DNA of 64,000 nt from Vermamoeba vermiformis (GCA_045837725.1 JBEWZL010000257.1:186001-250000), one strand, 5' to 3'; counted from the first letter of the stretch, positions 21,753 through 40,460 are shown. Program-made: numbers and translations. Notes: a model not told the origin generated them from the sequence alone.

Positions 21753-22661
21753 TCACCGCGCTTGATCCAACTGTTTGATGAATGCCTCGAACTTGTCCTC
21801 GTGACTCCGATTGGTCAGTTGCACGGACTGCAGCAGCGCATTCAACAACTTCTCGCCCAACAAGCTCTGCACGCGCTGCTTGTTCTCCTCGCGCTGTTCG
21901 TTGAAGTAGCGCGTCATGAACAGCAGCACGGCACTCAGCTTGTGTCGCACTTCACTGCGCGTGGACTTGTGTTTGAGCTGTTCGATCAGCGTCTTCAGGC
22001 CCTGGTGCGCGTGAAACACATTCTGCACCTCGACTGCATCGACCATCACCGCGAGCAAGGTGTCGAGGGCACTGAGCTGCACGTGCACGGACTGCGCGCT
22101 GGTGACGTACTCGAGCAGCTGTTTGACACCTTGACACTCCACGCCAATCAGTCGCTTGGACGGGTAGTGCAGCAGACAACAGCCCTGCACCACATCGAGG
22201 GCATCGGCCAGCTCACTCGCGCTGATCACACGGCCCTCGCTCTCTTTGGGTTTGAGGGTTTGTTTTGGATCCAGCAAATTATTCCAAATTTGGTAGGCCA
22301 CTAGAATCAGTTAGATTCGTGTAAGCGCATTAAATGTATATATTAATAATTAAAATACTCACGATTTTCGTCCACGGAATTTTGCAAACGAATAAAGGCT
22401 TCTTGATCTTCTTCGTTCATAGTGCGCATAAATGCTAGTATTTCTGTCAAGGCCTCAATGCGCACGTACGAATGTTTTGTTCTCAACTAATCACAAATTA
22501 ATCGAATTGCGTATTTCCATAAAAAGAGGGCAGATTGGATCCAATCTGAATACCTTCGCTATCCAACAAGTGAGTTGAAACTGCAGTTCTCTATTGCGCT
22601 TGTCTTGATTGAGCCATGAATAGTAGCTCGTAGTGAAGTCTGTAGTCTCTGCTGCCGACAT
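21753..22661 (-). CDS. Cdc14-like protein of the fungal SIN pathway (not the phosphatase)
   Basis: Exons 22661-22554, 22486-22363 and 22300-21753 give 259 residues, alpha-helical and armadillo-like. The block ALDVVQGCCLLHYPSKRLIG followed by VKQLLEYV, then LDTLLAVMVDAVEVQNVF and KHKSTRSEVRHKLSAVLLF, resembles Pfam Cdc14 (PF08045), the protein that binds kinase Sid1 in the fission-yeast septation network. No phosphatase signature (HCxAGxxR) is present. If right, this suggests a Hippo/SIN-like cytokinesis pathway. The call rests on remembered motif similarity; other ARM-repeat proteins are possible. The gene is head-to-head with RPA3, 202 bp between starts. Confidence 0.65.
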
Positions 22662-22863
22662 CTCTCGACTTTGCCGCGGGCCGTAGAATTATTAAAAATT
22701 GTTCCGAAACAAACGTTGTGGTTGTGGTTTGAGAAGTTAGAATAAATTGTAAACTGGGCAAGATGGTTTCGTTTCTGTCCACGAAATCCTGCGGGTTGAA
22801 CAAATTGCGCCAAACGTTCCATTTTTTAAAAATTCTTGTAACAGAAACAACAACTACAGCAAC

Positions 22864-23292
22864 ATGAATACACCAACTAAAGGCACCAATTACGAACAAG
22901 CGAAGCCTACTCCTCGCGTTAATCAGGCACTGATGGCTACTAATGTCGGCGAGATTGTTCGCTTAATCTGTCGCGTCATCTCCTCCAACCAACACGGCAG
23001 ACAAGTGCAGACCGCCGATGGTGCTACTGTACAAGTACAAACTGAGCCCACATCGCTGATGCACGTTCCGGGTGCACTTATTGAAATTATTGGTCGCGTC
23101 AGTGATCCTCACACCATCCAAGAATTTTCCTCAGTTGCATTACGTGAGGACCAGCCATTCGGTAAGTTGATATTCATTTTTTAACATTATTTTAATATTA
23201 ATATTTGCGACTAATTTTTCTTGGAAGATTTCGCCAATTACAATGCTCTCTTGCATCTCCAGCAGAATGCCGGTGAGATATTTGGTTTGTAA
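22864..23292 (+). CDS. RPA3: Replication protein A 14-kDa subunit
   Basis: Small OB-fold subunit of the single-strand-DNA-binding trimer. Exons 22864-23161 and 23228-23292, joined in phase 1, give 120 residues (human 121). The OB fold runs from PRVNQALMATNVGEIVRLIC to VSDPHTIQEFSSV, with the central GALIEIIGRV strand matching the family's IVEVVGRV. The spliced end, EDQPFDFANYNALLHL, matches the C-terminal helix that forms the trimer. The N terminus adds about 15 polar residues. Confidence 0.9.
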
Positions 23293-23402
23293 TTACTTGT
23301 AAATGACTGCAGTTCAGTGTAAATAAAAACATGCCGTGCGATCAGTCGGTAACGGTTACTTTTAAAAAATACAGATCTTTTTATGTAACAACTACAACAG
23401 CA

Positions 23403-28799
<5,397 letters not shown>

Positions 28800-29066
28800 G
28801 AGCACAATACTGCCACTACGCTATTATATGAACACTATTGTCGAGTCTATGTGCTGATTGGGACTAGTGCTCGTCTGCAGCCGAATTTGAAAAAAAATCC
28901 AATTGTGCACACAGCAACTGTTTATTGTTCGCGGCGCAGAATCTGATTCGCAACGACCACACCGGGAGTCGCGAGGATAGGTGCAGCGAGGGTAGGGAAC
29001 GAGTGCGGATGTCTAGTGTCCCGCTCGAGTGGTGATCCAGCATCGCCGTTCAGTGAATGCCGTTGC

Positions 29067-30323
29067 TCACAGAGGTGCTTGTAGGTGCGCGAATTCTTGC
29101 AACGGTTGCGCTGATTGACAGCTCGCTTGACATGTGTACACTGCCAGCACACCCCACTCGTGCACGGGGCGGGGCTGCAGGTTCTGAATCAGTGTCGGCA
29201 TGAGCTGCAGTTCGAACACACGTGGCTGTCCACATGTACATCTGGGAATGTTCCCTGGCTCCTGATTGGTCAGCCACAGAGGTTCGCCTTGCCACTGATA
29301 TCTGTCGCGTGTCAGAGTACAGCATTACAAGTGACACGTGTCACTCACCGCAACACTTGACTGGGACTGCGGGCCAATCGCTTCTGAAATTTCCGCAAAG
29401 ACTTGTCAGTCTTGCTGGCAGACTCGTAGTGTTCTTGCTGATAGTCTTCGTCCTCCATATTCAGCACGCCCTTCTTGCTCGCTTGGTCCAGACGCTTCTC
29501 TTCCTCTTCGTACTGTCGCAGCAGTCGTCGCTCGCTCTCCGTGAGTTCAATCTGCGCGGGCTCGGGCTCGAGATCGAGGGCCAAGTAGTGCGCCTTGTAC
29601 GTGCCGTCCACTGCCAGCTGTCAGTCTGAGCGTGGCGTGATGATGCGAGGGACTTACCGTGCAGTGGATCTGCTTTCTTCTTGCTCTTCTTGACGGGCGT
29701 CTCATTGACAGGTGTCTCGTTGACAGGTGTCACATTGGTGTTCAGTGACATGTCGCGTAGCTTCAACAGCGCTTCAAGATCTGCATCTCCACTGCTCGGA
29801 GAGCTAAAGTCAAACGCACTCGTGCTCGCAGGGGTATTTGTGTTGTTAGTAGTAATGGTATTGAAGGTGCTCGTAAAGTCAAAGTCCAAGCTGCTTTTGG
29901 CTTGTGCGGGCTCGGGTGTCGGATCCACCGTCGCGTGTTCAGTCAGAGTACTCTGCATGCGATACACTTGCCAGCTGCAAAATAGTGAGCAATATATAAG
30001 CGGACTAGGACGCACCTTCCAGGACAGTTCTTATTGTGACAACTGAATACAAGGAGCGATCGAGGCTGATCGGAGAACTGCGGCAAAGGAGCATATAATT
30101 GCACGACTAGACGCATGTTCTCGTTGCAATTGACGCAGAGTGGCGCAGCAGCGAGCTTGCAGTCCTCGAACCATACCTGCGTGGAGGGTGTTATTAGCCG
30201 TAAATATTTTGATAATTACTATTCACGCACGGGAACGCCTCCTATTTTAGAAGAATATGCGTCGGTATCGTCTGTTACGCGGGTGTCTTTGTATCCCAAA
30301 TATATCTCGTTAAACTTCTCCAT
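29067..30323 (-). CDS. PDCD2L: PDCD2/PDCD2L-type protein
   Basis: Member of the TYPP (TSR4/YwqG/PDCD2L/PDCD2) family, chaperones of 40S ribosomal protein uS5/RPS2. Exons 30323-30231, 30176-30016, 29974-29658, 29610-29349 and 29301-29067 give 355 residues. The N-terminal part has YSSKIGGVP, then a zinc-type CVNCNENMRLVVQLYAPL and FSCHNKNCPGSW. The C-terminal domain begins YQWQGEPLWL, with CTCGQPRVFELQLMPTLIQ and VLAVYTCQASC, the usual cysteine pairs. The middle carries a threonine/asparagine-rich acidic stretch with a short TPVNETPVNETPV repeat. PDCD2L is favoured over PDCD2 because no MYND finger is visible. Confidence 0.9.
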
Positions 30324-30538
30324 CCGATGCGATCTGTTTCGCGATCCAACTAAAAAATTATTGCTGGCGGGATTGATGCTAAAATAATGTAGCTACGCAA
30401 GGGGTATTATAAGTGCTGCTGTTTGTGTTTGTTCAGCGGCACGACAAATGCTGAATGACGATTGCCGCTCTTTTTTTATTCTGCTGATCGAACAACAACG
30501 CAACTGATCCGTGTCCACAACGTTGTAGCTAATAGCAG

Positions 30539-33500
30539 ATGGATGAATCACAGTCGCAGAGTTTCAAAGACATTTGGCACGAGATCTATTCCTTCATCCA
30601 TTATGCTCACTATGGCACGCCCAGAAAATTGCAAATAATTCTGCGGCAAAACAAAGGAAAATTTTTGAGTTTATTGAAGAACAATGTACGTATAGTAGCG
30701 GCTCAATATGGCCCTTGCTAATTAATTTAAAAAAATTAACACTTTTTCTGCAGCCGAAAGATCCTGAAGAACGCAAGAAGGTCGAATCAGGAGAGATAAT
30801 ATTGCACGGTGTCAGACGACGATTGTCCGCAGAGTTCATTAAACAAGTAATGCAGTCTCGTTAACGTGGTTGGATCGCAGCTAGCATTACTAACACGGCC
30901 TTTGTTATTATTCAGGTGATAGCACTGAGTGACGGACTGAATTTGAATGAATTCGATTGCGTGGATTTGTTGTGGAGAGCTTTTCAACAGGTACACTGCG
31001 GTTCAGTTCCTGTGATGACCACTGATATTTAATTTCCTAATTTAGCAATCCAAATATCTCGGACTGGATCCGAAAGACATTGCAGAGCTGTTGTATTTCC
31101 AAGAGCGCAGCTATTTGATCAACTCGATTACACTGCTGATCAAGGTCAGTGCGCATTACCAAATATAGTAACTGTCACTCACCACGCAGCAGGCGCGCAA
31201 TGACTCGACACTGCAGGACAAGGCCGATCTGATCGTGCAATTCAGCAACGAACTGCTGGTGGACGGACTGGCCAGCAACATCTTGAAGCTGCTGCAGGAC
31301 GACAAAGATCTCAGCAAGCTGCCCGAGTCACAGCGCATGCACCGCGTCAAAGAGCGCAAGAGTCTGTGCGAGCTGTTGTTCTACATCTACTACGTGACCA
31401 CCATCACTGGCGACGAATTGACACGTGTCACTGCTGTCACGCGCGAGTACTCGCAGCTGATCAAGAGTGCCCCAGCAGACACGCCCCTGTATCAGATCGG
31501 TTACATATTGACGACCACCATCATCTCCGCACTCGACACCTCGTACGAGCTCGTGGATCCGCGCACTGGCCTCAAGACTGGCAATCACCTCGCTGATCAG
31601 GCTGACTTTGTGCGCAAATTTGCAGAGCTCTTGAATGGCGAGTGGGCATTCAGTAAGTGTCAGAACCAAATATAGTAATATCATACTGACGGGAAATTCA
31701 GCGGGATTTCAGAGCGTGTTGTTGCTGGCCTGGAGCATCTTCTTGCTGAGCAGCGGACACGAGACTGATGAGCGCGTGGAGAGCACGTGCAACAAGGCCA
31801 TCTCTCTGGTACGTGCTGCTATTTTTAGGCACCAATCCGAGAGTGATTAATTTTCATTTGCAGAATTTCTCCGTTGCCCTGCGCCAAGTGATCGAACAGA
31901 CGAGTTTCAAGACCGATGCGGAGAATTACGATCTATTTATAGGCGTGTACGACGATCTGATCGTCAATTTCCTCACAAAGATGTCACCCAAAGTGCGCGA
32001 CATGAAGAACGACGAGGAGGAACAGTACCGCGCGCTCGAGACCTATGCGCAGTACGGCATTGGTACCAAGCCTGGTGTGTAGCACTCCATTTGACACCTG
32101 TCACATGTCATTAACACCTGTTTAGAACCGCCCAAGCACAACTTTGAGAATCTCATGCTGTTGATTGCGGCACTATATAAGGTAAGTGGCATGCAATGAG
32201 ACTTGCAGGTTAGCGTTTGACACCTGTCACAGAATCAACCAGCCCTGGCACTCAAATACTGGACGGGACAAGGAGCGCATCAACGATTGCAACAATTTAT
32301 CCGCTTTGCAGGTGACATCGTGATGGAGTACTTCTTCGTGCCGTACATTCGCATGTTGACGGCACTCGCTTCGGGACCGGAGTGCGCCCTATTTGTAAGT
32401 GTTGCGCCAGGCCACGGAAACAGTTCACTGAACAATATTTGCAGACCTTTGAATTCGTGAACAACAACGGCAGCAAATACATCTCGTGGAACAATTTTTT
32501 CACGGTGCTGGCAAGATATTACGAAGATTTCCAAGAACAACAGCCCGAACAGAGTCAGAACTATCGACCAGGGCCCAAGATACCCAAGGCCATCAAGCCG
32601 GAGGATGTCGTTGCCCTCGAGGCCATTCTCGATCTCATGGCTGCCGTGCTGCGCGAGTCCGAAGAAGTGCGCGGCAAGATGCAAGAGAACAGCAGCTGGC
32701 ACGCGGTGGAGATGTTCTTTGGACTGCTCGGCTGTCCCGTGCCACCCTCGCTCAAAGCCAAACTCGCGCATGCTCTCGCTCAGTTCGCCAAGTCTCCTGG
32801 CCTGGTCAACAAGGTAAGCTGCAAAGATCTCACGTGTGTCATCCGTACTGATTCACATTTGCAGATCTGGTCGCTGTTGGAGGCCAGTCAAGTGCTGCAA
32901 ACAGCGCCGCAGAACAAAGGAGTGCGCGAGGGCGGCATCAAATTCGAGCTGAGTGAGATCGAGTCGCCGAATGAGGAGTACCCGTTTGTCGCGGCATTCA
33001 TGGAGCTCATTCGACAACTGCTGCACTACCTCTACGTGCCGGGGGACTTGGGACTGCCGCATCGCGTGCCTGGCATTTGGCCATTCATCGACTTCATTCG
33101 CGACGAGGTCTTCTTGCGGTAAGTCACGTGACTCATGTGCGTGCCAGCTCACGCGCTATTTTTAGCTTCAACAATCGCGGCTACAAGCACCCCACCGAGA
33201 AGTGGAAGATTGCGCGCCAATGTTTGGACATCTTCTACACCCTGCTAGAACAGTACTCGCCGCTGCCTGAAGACTTTGAGACCCGCGTGATTGAAGTGCA
33301 GGGCCGCACTTATCCCGCGCAGAAGTCAGTCGGCTACGAACTGATGCAAAGCTTGTTGAAGCAGTCAGCGCTGCTCAAGAAGATCATGTACATCATCTCT
33401 TACGGCGTAAGTAGCGATCAGTCACGTGGTGTGCGGTCACTGACACGTGTCATTTGCAGATCAAGAACTTTGATGAAGAGCGCGTGAAGGGCGATGACAA

Positions 33501-36500
33501 CCAATTCGAATCATCTTTGCAGCTATGTTTGCAGATTGTACAGCTGGTGCTCGAGAAGCAAGGCGAGTTCCTGTATCTGAACCAGTCCGCTGCCTCGCCT
33601 GTCGTGCTCACGCCCCTCGACCAAGCACTGCTGCTCGATCGCTCGCTGATTGTGCACATCGCGCAGTTCATTCACTATCCCTACAACAGCGAGATCAATC
33701 TGCTCTCCGTGCGCATTGTGCACCTGCTCAGTCTGCGCCAAGAGAAGCACAACAAGCTGGTCGGAGTGCTGCACGAGGCCGGTCAACAAAAGTCCATGAT
33801 AGCTGGCTATGTCGAACAGCTCGAGACCGAAGAGGAGTATCAGAGCGAGGGTGCGGCTGATGCGATGGACACGGAGAGTGAGGGCACAGAGCTCGCGCCC
33901 CTCGATGCACACCACGACGAGAGTGCGCGATCAGTGCGCATGGCCATCCTCGATCTGATGGCGAGTGAGGTGCACAAGCCCTGGCCCAATCTGGTGCACT
34001 TCTTGCTCGGCTACGACATTCAACTGCCCATCCGTGCGGGATATCAGCCCGATCCGACCGATCAGCACCGCACTCTGCGAACGTGTCTGCACGCCATTGT
34101 CGATCTGTTCCACGACCCTGAATTCACCACGCACCACCCACAACTCGCTGAGCGGTGCATGCACTTGTTGTACGCCATGGCGCGTGACAGCACACTGATG
34201 CCCATGCTGATGCGCTATCTCAAGAGTCCCAGCACGGACTTCTTGCGCCGTCAACTGCACGCCCTCGATCGCGAGCTGAGTGCACCACAACGCGTGGCAC
34301 AGCTGCACTACCGCGCTTGGCTGCTCAAGACTGTGGCCCTGGAGCTGCACACCACGGCCACGAGTGAACAGCGCACTTCGAATGCGGCACTGCTGGCACT
34401 GCTGTTCGGCAACACGGTGCCGGAAGCTGGAGGTAAGTGGCCGAGTGCCAGTCCATGATCAGTGCACTGACTGCTGACAGATGAACACGTGGACGAGCTG
34501 GACGACTATCACATGCTGCCCCAAGCACGCATGAAGATGCGCGAGTTGTTGGACGGTAAGTAGCACCCTGCACTCGCGCCCTGCCACTGACACCTTGCCA
34601 GTGCTGGACAATGCCCCCAGCGATCCCGAGCCCCTGCAGAGTCCACTGCTGCACAAGATCCGACTCGACGAGTGCACGCAGATCGATGAGCGCGGATTCC
34701 CGCACATTGACATTGAACTGCTGCACGCGGCACTCAACGACGCACACCTCGCCAAGCCACAGCACGATGAGCTCGCTGTGACGCAGCCCAATGCGCAGAG
34801 TGCACTGCGACGCGAGATAGTGGCACTGCTCAAGTGTGCCATCGCGTGGAATGAGGTCTATGCCATATATGGTGCGATGTATCACATGTTCGAGGCGTGG
34901 CGTCAGATCCTGGAAATTTCACTGAACGAGTGCTACGAACAACTGCGCGGCGAGACAGTGGTGTACGAGATGATACAAGTGCTGTTGGCACTGCTCACTG
35001 CGGAGAGAACGCGCACGGAACTCGCCACGGCTGCGAGTCAGTCCTTGGTGGCACTGGTCGCCAAGCTGCGCGTCTCCTTCCTCAGCTACACGGTCAATCT
35101 CGCGGGGGATGCGAGCTTCAATCCCGAGAACTACTTGCCCGTGGAACAGCTGCACACCATGCTGCGCGGCATTGTCACCGCACTACTGCGCAGCGAGTCC
35201 ACGCCAGCAATGCGCGGCAATCTCTACACGGTGCTGCTCAACTACCTGCAGTTCACGCACACCCCTGCCCTCTCGCTGCACACGCACATTCAGCACCAGG
35301 ACAAGCTGGTACGTATCACCTATATATATATATCTGTTAGTCCGTACTCATCGCAGTGCAGTGGGTGGCAGAAGAGATCGAGTCGCAGCACAAGCGACTG
35401 ATGCAAGGCAACATGCGCATCTTGGACGAGCTGGCAGGCGACAAGTTGATTGAAGTGCTCGCCAAGGACGCGTCAGACTCCTCGCCGCTCTGGCGCTCAG
35501 TGGCATTCTCCACCCTCGATCTGCTCGTGCACTACGACGCACAGCACAAGTGGCTCAACTACCTCACGCACCGCGGCTACTTGCGCCAATTCCTCGAAGA
35601 CATTGTGCGCCAAGACGAGGCACTGCTCTCGCTGCTCACCACCAGTCCCGAGTCCCTCACGCTGCTCTACGTGTTCGAGTCCAAGCTCTCGCTGCTCATT
35701 CGCATCGCTCAGACTGCGCGCGGTGCCTCGTACTTGTTGGAGAATGGTGTCGTGCGCGTGCTGTCACAGGCCAGCTTCATCGATCAGCGACCCGAAGAGT
35801 CCATGGTGGACATCAACACGAGCTCCTGGCTGCCCACCGTGATGGACCGCTACGAACAGCTGCTGTTGCCCGTGCTGCGCCTGTTTGTGGCCCTGTTGAC
35901 TGCCCTGCCGCACCACACCGATGCAGCCTCGCAAGTGCTCGATCTCATCACGCAGCACAGCGAACTGTTCTCAGCCGTGCTCAAGGACCGTGCTCCAGTG
36001 ATCACACTCGTGTCCCTCAACGAACTCGCCCTCACCACGCAGCTGTTCTATCTCCTCGCACACCACGATGCACTGCTCTATGACAAGGTAAGTCCGCTCC
36101 TCGATGCTGATTGTGCACGCCACTGACGAGTGCTGCAGCTGGACACGCGCTGGGTCAAGTATCAGAATCAGATGCTCAATCTGCTCTCCAAGTACAGCAT
36201 CCGAGAGCGCTGGAGCAGCAAGATCCGCACTCCGTCCTCGAGTCTCGCGACACCGCTCACCGCGCAACAGGACAAGCACAAGCACAAGCTGCTGCTCGCA
36301 CGTGAACGCGAACAAGTGGAAGCACTGGTGCGCACTGTCACGGGCAATGTGGTGGCATTCTTACGCGTCATCACCGATCCTCCGCGCGGTACGTAGCTGA
36401 CACGTGATATTCATGACACGATGACAGGTGTTGACATGTTGACAGTTGGTGGCACTCGCAGCGCCAAGATCGTGTTCACGCCGAGTCTCGAGCTCGACTT

Positions 36501-37178
36501 CCCCTCCATGGCCACGAGCACGCGCGTCACCTATCGCTTGCCCTCGCTGGGCACGCTGATTGTCTTCTTGAAGGCCGCACTCGATCAGCTTGCAGCAGTG
36601 AGCACCGAACTCAAAGAGAGCTCGCGACAACTGCACGCTGGTGCCACGCCACTGCTGTCCCTCGAAGCACGCTACATCGGCCTGCACGAACAAGACGAGT
36701 CGCGCTTGGATCCGCAACAGCGCGAGTTACTGCAACAACGGCGCGCGAGTCAGTTTGTGCACGAACAGAAGCGTGCTCAGCGCGAGTTGTACTACATTGC
36801 CGAGAACACGCTGCTGCTGCTGTGGCGCCACTTGGACTACTTCATCAGCGCGGCACCGCTGTACGACGAGACGATGGAGTTGATGGATCTGAACACGGGG
36901 CAGCAAGAGGAGCGCAAGAAGCACAGCAGCACGAACAGACTCGAACAGCAGATGAAGTTGAGTCGTGAGCAGCGCGCCCATCTGATCAAAGAGACGGTCA
37001 ATGTACTGGATCAGGATCAGCACCGCACCCTCGATCGATTCAGCAAACTGTTCAGCGTATGTAGCATATAACCCTTAATATTGACCCCCACTAACGCGTC
37101 TTCTATTTACAGCCGAATGAAGTCAATTTTGTTACTGTGTTAATTAGACGCATCCGCGAGCTGTTGTCTGCGAGTTAA
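30539..37178 (+). CDS. NUP205: Nucleoporin NUP205/Nup192
   Basis: Large helical-solenoid scaffold of the inner ring of the nuclear pore. Nineteen exons: 30539-30685, 30754-30846, 30916-30990, 31046-31144, 31190-31652, 31702-31808, 31864-32074, 32126-32181, 32233-32394, 32445-32813, 32865-33118, 33166-33406, 33460-34432, 34481-34555, 34602-35308, 35362-36087, 36139-36388, 36446-37056, 37113-37178. They code for about 1894 residues (human 2012). Matching points: FKDIWHEIYSF at the start, LMLLIAALYK, VPYIRMLTALASGPEC, ELSEIESPNEEYPF, FIDFIRDEVFLRF, TCLHAIVDLF, a KTVALELHTT block, LVHYDAQHKWLNYL and LLLLWRHLDYFI near the end. Exon 5 may use either of two acceptors three bases apart (31190 or 31193), changing one Gln. 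Leu is mostly CTG/CTC and Val GTG. Confidence 0.95.
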
Positions 37179-37250
37179 ATAGCGCTGTACAATGACCAAA
37201 TAAACCAATACTTTGTGAATAAATACTATTTACACGTATACTACAAGCTA

Positions 37251-40200
37251 TTACAGGTTGATGTCTGCCTCCACAAGCAACATCTCAGCGCGGCGTTCGA
37301 GTCGAGTGCAGATCTGCTCAAACGAGGGTCGCTCAGCTGGATTCTGTCGCAAGCAGTCCTTAATCAACAGCTGCATGCTCGTGTCCCACTCTGAGTCGAT
37401 TGGTGGCACGAGTCCCTTGTCGCGAATCTTGAATGCGACGGACATGGGATCGATATTCAAGTGCGGCTCTTGGCGGCTCATAATCTGCAAGCACTGATTA
37501 GCTACTAGCGACTTCAAAGGATAATTGGATATAGGCAGCACTCACCTCCCACATGACGATACCAAACGACCACACATCAGTAGCCTCGCTGTAGAACTTG
37601 TCGTCGCGCAGTGATTCAGGAGCCATCCAGCGCACGGGACCCAGATCTGACTTGGTCGTGCCTTGACGCGTGTCATCGACCAATCGCGACAGGCCAAAGT
37701 CCGAGATCTTGGGCTGACCACCTGACAGCTGTCAAACGGGTCAGTGTCACGCACAACGGACCAATCAGCGCACTACGTACCAAAATGTTGCGTGCAGCGA
37801 GATCGCGGTGAATGATGTTGTTCTTGTGCAAGTGCAGCATGCCTCGTGCAATGCCCGAGATGAGATCGAGCTGCACGGACAGCGAGGGCTTGAAGTGCGC
37901 GTCTTGCACGAACTTGTCCACACTGCCGCCCTCGCAGTACTCGAGCACCAGCACGGGATAGGGCCCGTCAATGCTCACACCGAGCAGTCGCAGCACATTG
38001 GGGTGGGGACGCAATTCACTGAATGATGCAAAGATCAGTTTGTGACACGTGTCATTTGCAGATGTCAAACTTACACCATCAGACGCGCCTCTTTCAAGAA
38101 GTCTTCACTCGTGCCAACGGTGCTGATCTTGAGTGCCACTTGCGTCTGTTGCCACTCGCCTTCATAGACTTTGCCGTAATCTCCCGAGCCAATCTCGCGA
38201 CTGAATTTGAGTTCTTTGTACGGGATGGTGAAATTGTGCTGCACCACTGAAGCGACGTTCGGTGTGCTGGGAATGGTCGTGTATTTAGTGGGCACTTCAC
38301 TCGAGGGCTGTTGTTGAAAGGTCAGTTCCGGTCTTATTAACTAAGCACTGCTGTACCTCTGAAGTGGCCTTGCTAGCATCACTCGCGTCTGCCACCTTTG
38401 TGCGCTTTCTACGTCTTCTGCGCAGGAACAGCACTAAAAATAGAATCAAACCAGCAGCGACAACAGCAGCGATGATTGGCACGACAATGTACAGCACGAC
38501 ATTGAAGTCATTTTGCGGCGTGACCACTTGCTCGCCTGACCCTGTGTCGGGGCTGTTGACGGGCGACGGAACTGTGAGAGGAGGCTCAACGATGATGTCC
38601 GAGGAGATGGGGGGCTCGCCAGGCAGTACGGCAATGGGTGTGTCAGGTGTCGGGACCACGCAGTCACCACCTGAGGGGACATAGCCCTGCGCGCAATAGC
38701 AATTGATTGTCGTGTTGCCAGCGACCACTGCGGCCCATTGAGGACCCACAGGACAGGTGCAATTGTTGCTGCAGCCATAGCCGCTGTCGCACTCCTCGTC
38801 CGCATCTCTGTAGCCGTCACCGCAGTGTCGCAGCCACAAAAATGCACCAGTGACACGTGTCGCTGAGTTGGTGGTGGCCTCCCAATTGATATTGACACGC
38901 CAGGGACTAGCAGCGGAGATGTAGGCCTTGCTGACTTGCACATTGGTGTCATTGGCGAGCACTTGTGGTACACTCAGTTGCGTGCCTGATAGAAGTTAGC
39001 TCTAGTCCAGTACTACTACTACATGGCAGCGCCGTACCGAGTGCATCGCGTTGTTGCGCGTAGAGGACAGAGCCGTCGGTCCACGTCACAATCAGATTGC
39101 CACTGCCCATGGGTGGCGTGGTCGTGGAAAAAGAGGCTGACTGGCTGCTCGTCACGACCCACTTCGCCGAGAGTGGCACAGTGCCGTTGAATGCACGTGC
39201 CCAGAGACCAGTTGAGCTCTGCGCAGTGACAATCCAACTCGCGCCACCCAGTGCGACAGTGTTGTGAATGACATTGCTGGCTGCATCGAGTGCCACGAAC
39301 TCATTGGAGAGCGGCGTAATGGCACCGCCACTGCACAATCTGATCAGTACGTGTCAACATGTCACAAGTGTCAAATCTCTCTCACCTGAATTGAAGTAGT
39401 CTCGCATTAATACGACCATTGTAGTACCATGTTGAAATAAATTGACCGTTGTCCAGCGCTGCAATGCGTGGTTTGAATGAGATCGCGTTGTTGGTCACTG
39501 CAAAGGCGTCACTTGCAGCACTGCCATCAGGGTTGAATACGCGCACTCGCACGTCAAATTGATTCAGCAGCACGAGCACGCCGAGCAGATCCAACAGCTG
39601 TGGATTGTGTTCCCACGACACGACAAAGTGCCCCGTGCTGAGTGCGGCAACATCAGCGTAGCGCATGTCAGCACTGGTGCTCAACACTTTGACGTCCTCC
39701 GCGATCACTTGATCGTTTGTGTACATCACAATGGTGAAGCGCACTTCGTAGATGACGGACAGGAAGATGTCGTCCTCTGCGTACACGAGCACCAATCTGT
39801 CGCTCAGTGCTGCTACAGCAGGGTACTCAGTGTTGCGTTGTTGTGAACCAAAGTTGACGACAATGTTCTCGAGCGAGGTGGAGTTGAAGAGAGAATAGGC
39901 GATTTGATAATTACCCCCATTGTTGTTGTCGTTCCACACCACCGCTGTCAAACCATTCGCGGAGTGCGACTGCGGCGAGAGTTGTGTTGACACTGCTGGA
40001 TTGGCGGCATAAGTGTGCTCTGGTCGCAAGAACTCTGCCCCTATAATATTGTGGTCAATAATATCGCTTAATTAATTAAGAAACAAAGAAGATTTTTTGT
40101 ACATGTCTCGGATGTCACGCTTAATTTATGTGAGACGATATACTGATAGAAAGGCACAATGTATACTGATATCTAATGCTTATGGAGACTATCATATATC

Positions 40201-40460
40201 ATTTGGTGTTCTATTTTAGTGCCGAACAAGAAATTCTTCCGATCGGAGTTGGATTTGATCGAGTTTTTAACTTTAATGGCAGTATTGGTTGGTGATTAGG
40301 CTTCTATAGCAAATAATAGCAGTATAAAATATAATAATGCCCGTAAAAATTGTAATAAATAAGTTTGAGGGTAAATGTTCAGTTAGATGTACTCTGTCTG
40401 TGGTTACTTACGCGAATAGAGGGTCAAAGATAAGAAACACACGACTAGCAGCCACCGCAT
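37251..40460 (-). CDS. Receptor kinase with tyrosine-kinase-type catalytic domain
   Basis: Single-pass receptor of 837 residues in eight exons: 40460-40412, 40040-39386, 39330-39038, 38985-38357, 38307-38075, 38018-37781, 37728-37546, 37484-37251. Signal peptide [16 protein letters not shown] is encoded by the first exon, followed by a 371-bp intron. The ectodomain, about 430 residues of beta-rich repeats resembling propeller blades, ends in a cysteine module [15 protein letters not shown] with CSNNCTC, like DUF4215 repeats. A hydrophobic span ([20 protein letters not shown]) and a RRRRRKR stop-transfer follow. The kinase has [25 protein letters not shown] and PVRWMAPES, the tyrosine-kinase signatures. 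The activation loop ([14 protein letters not shown]) has no tyrosine, so regulation must differ from animal receptors. Ligand and pathway are unknown. Confidence 0.85.

Noticed and set aside
37723-37734. Alternative acceptor inside TGACAGCTGTCAG in the receptor kinase
   Set aside because: Using the downstream AG shifts the kinase frame; only CTG TCA GGT GGT keeps [10 protein letters not shown].
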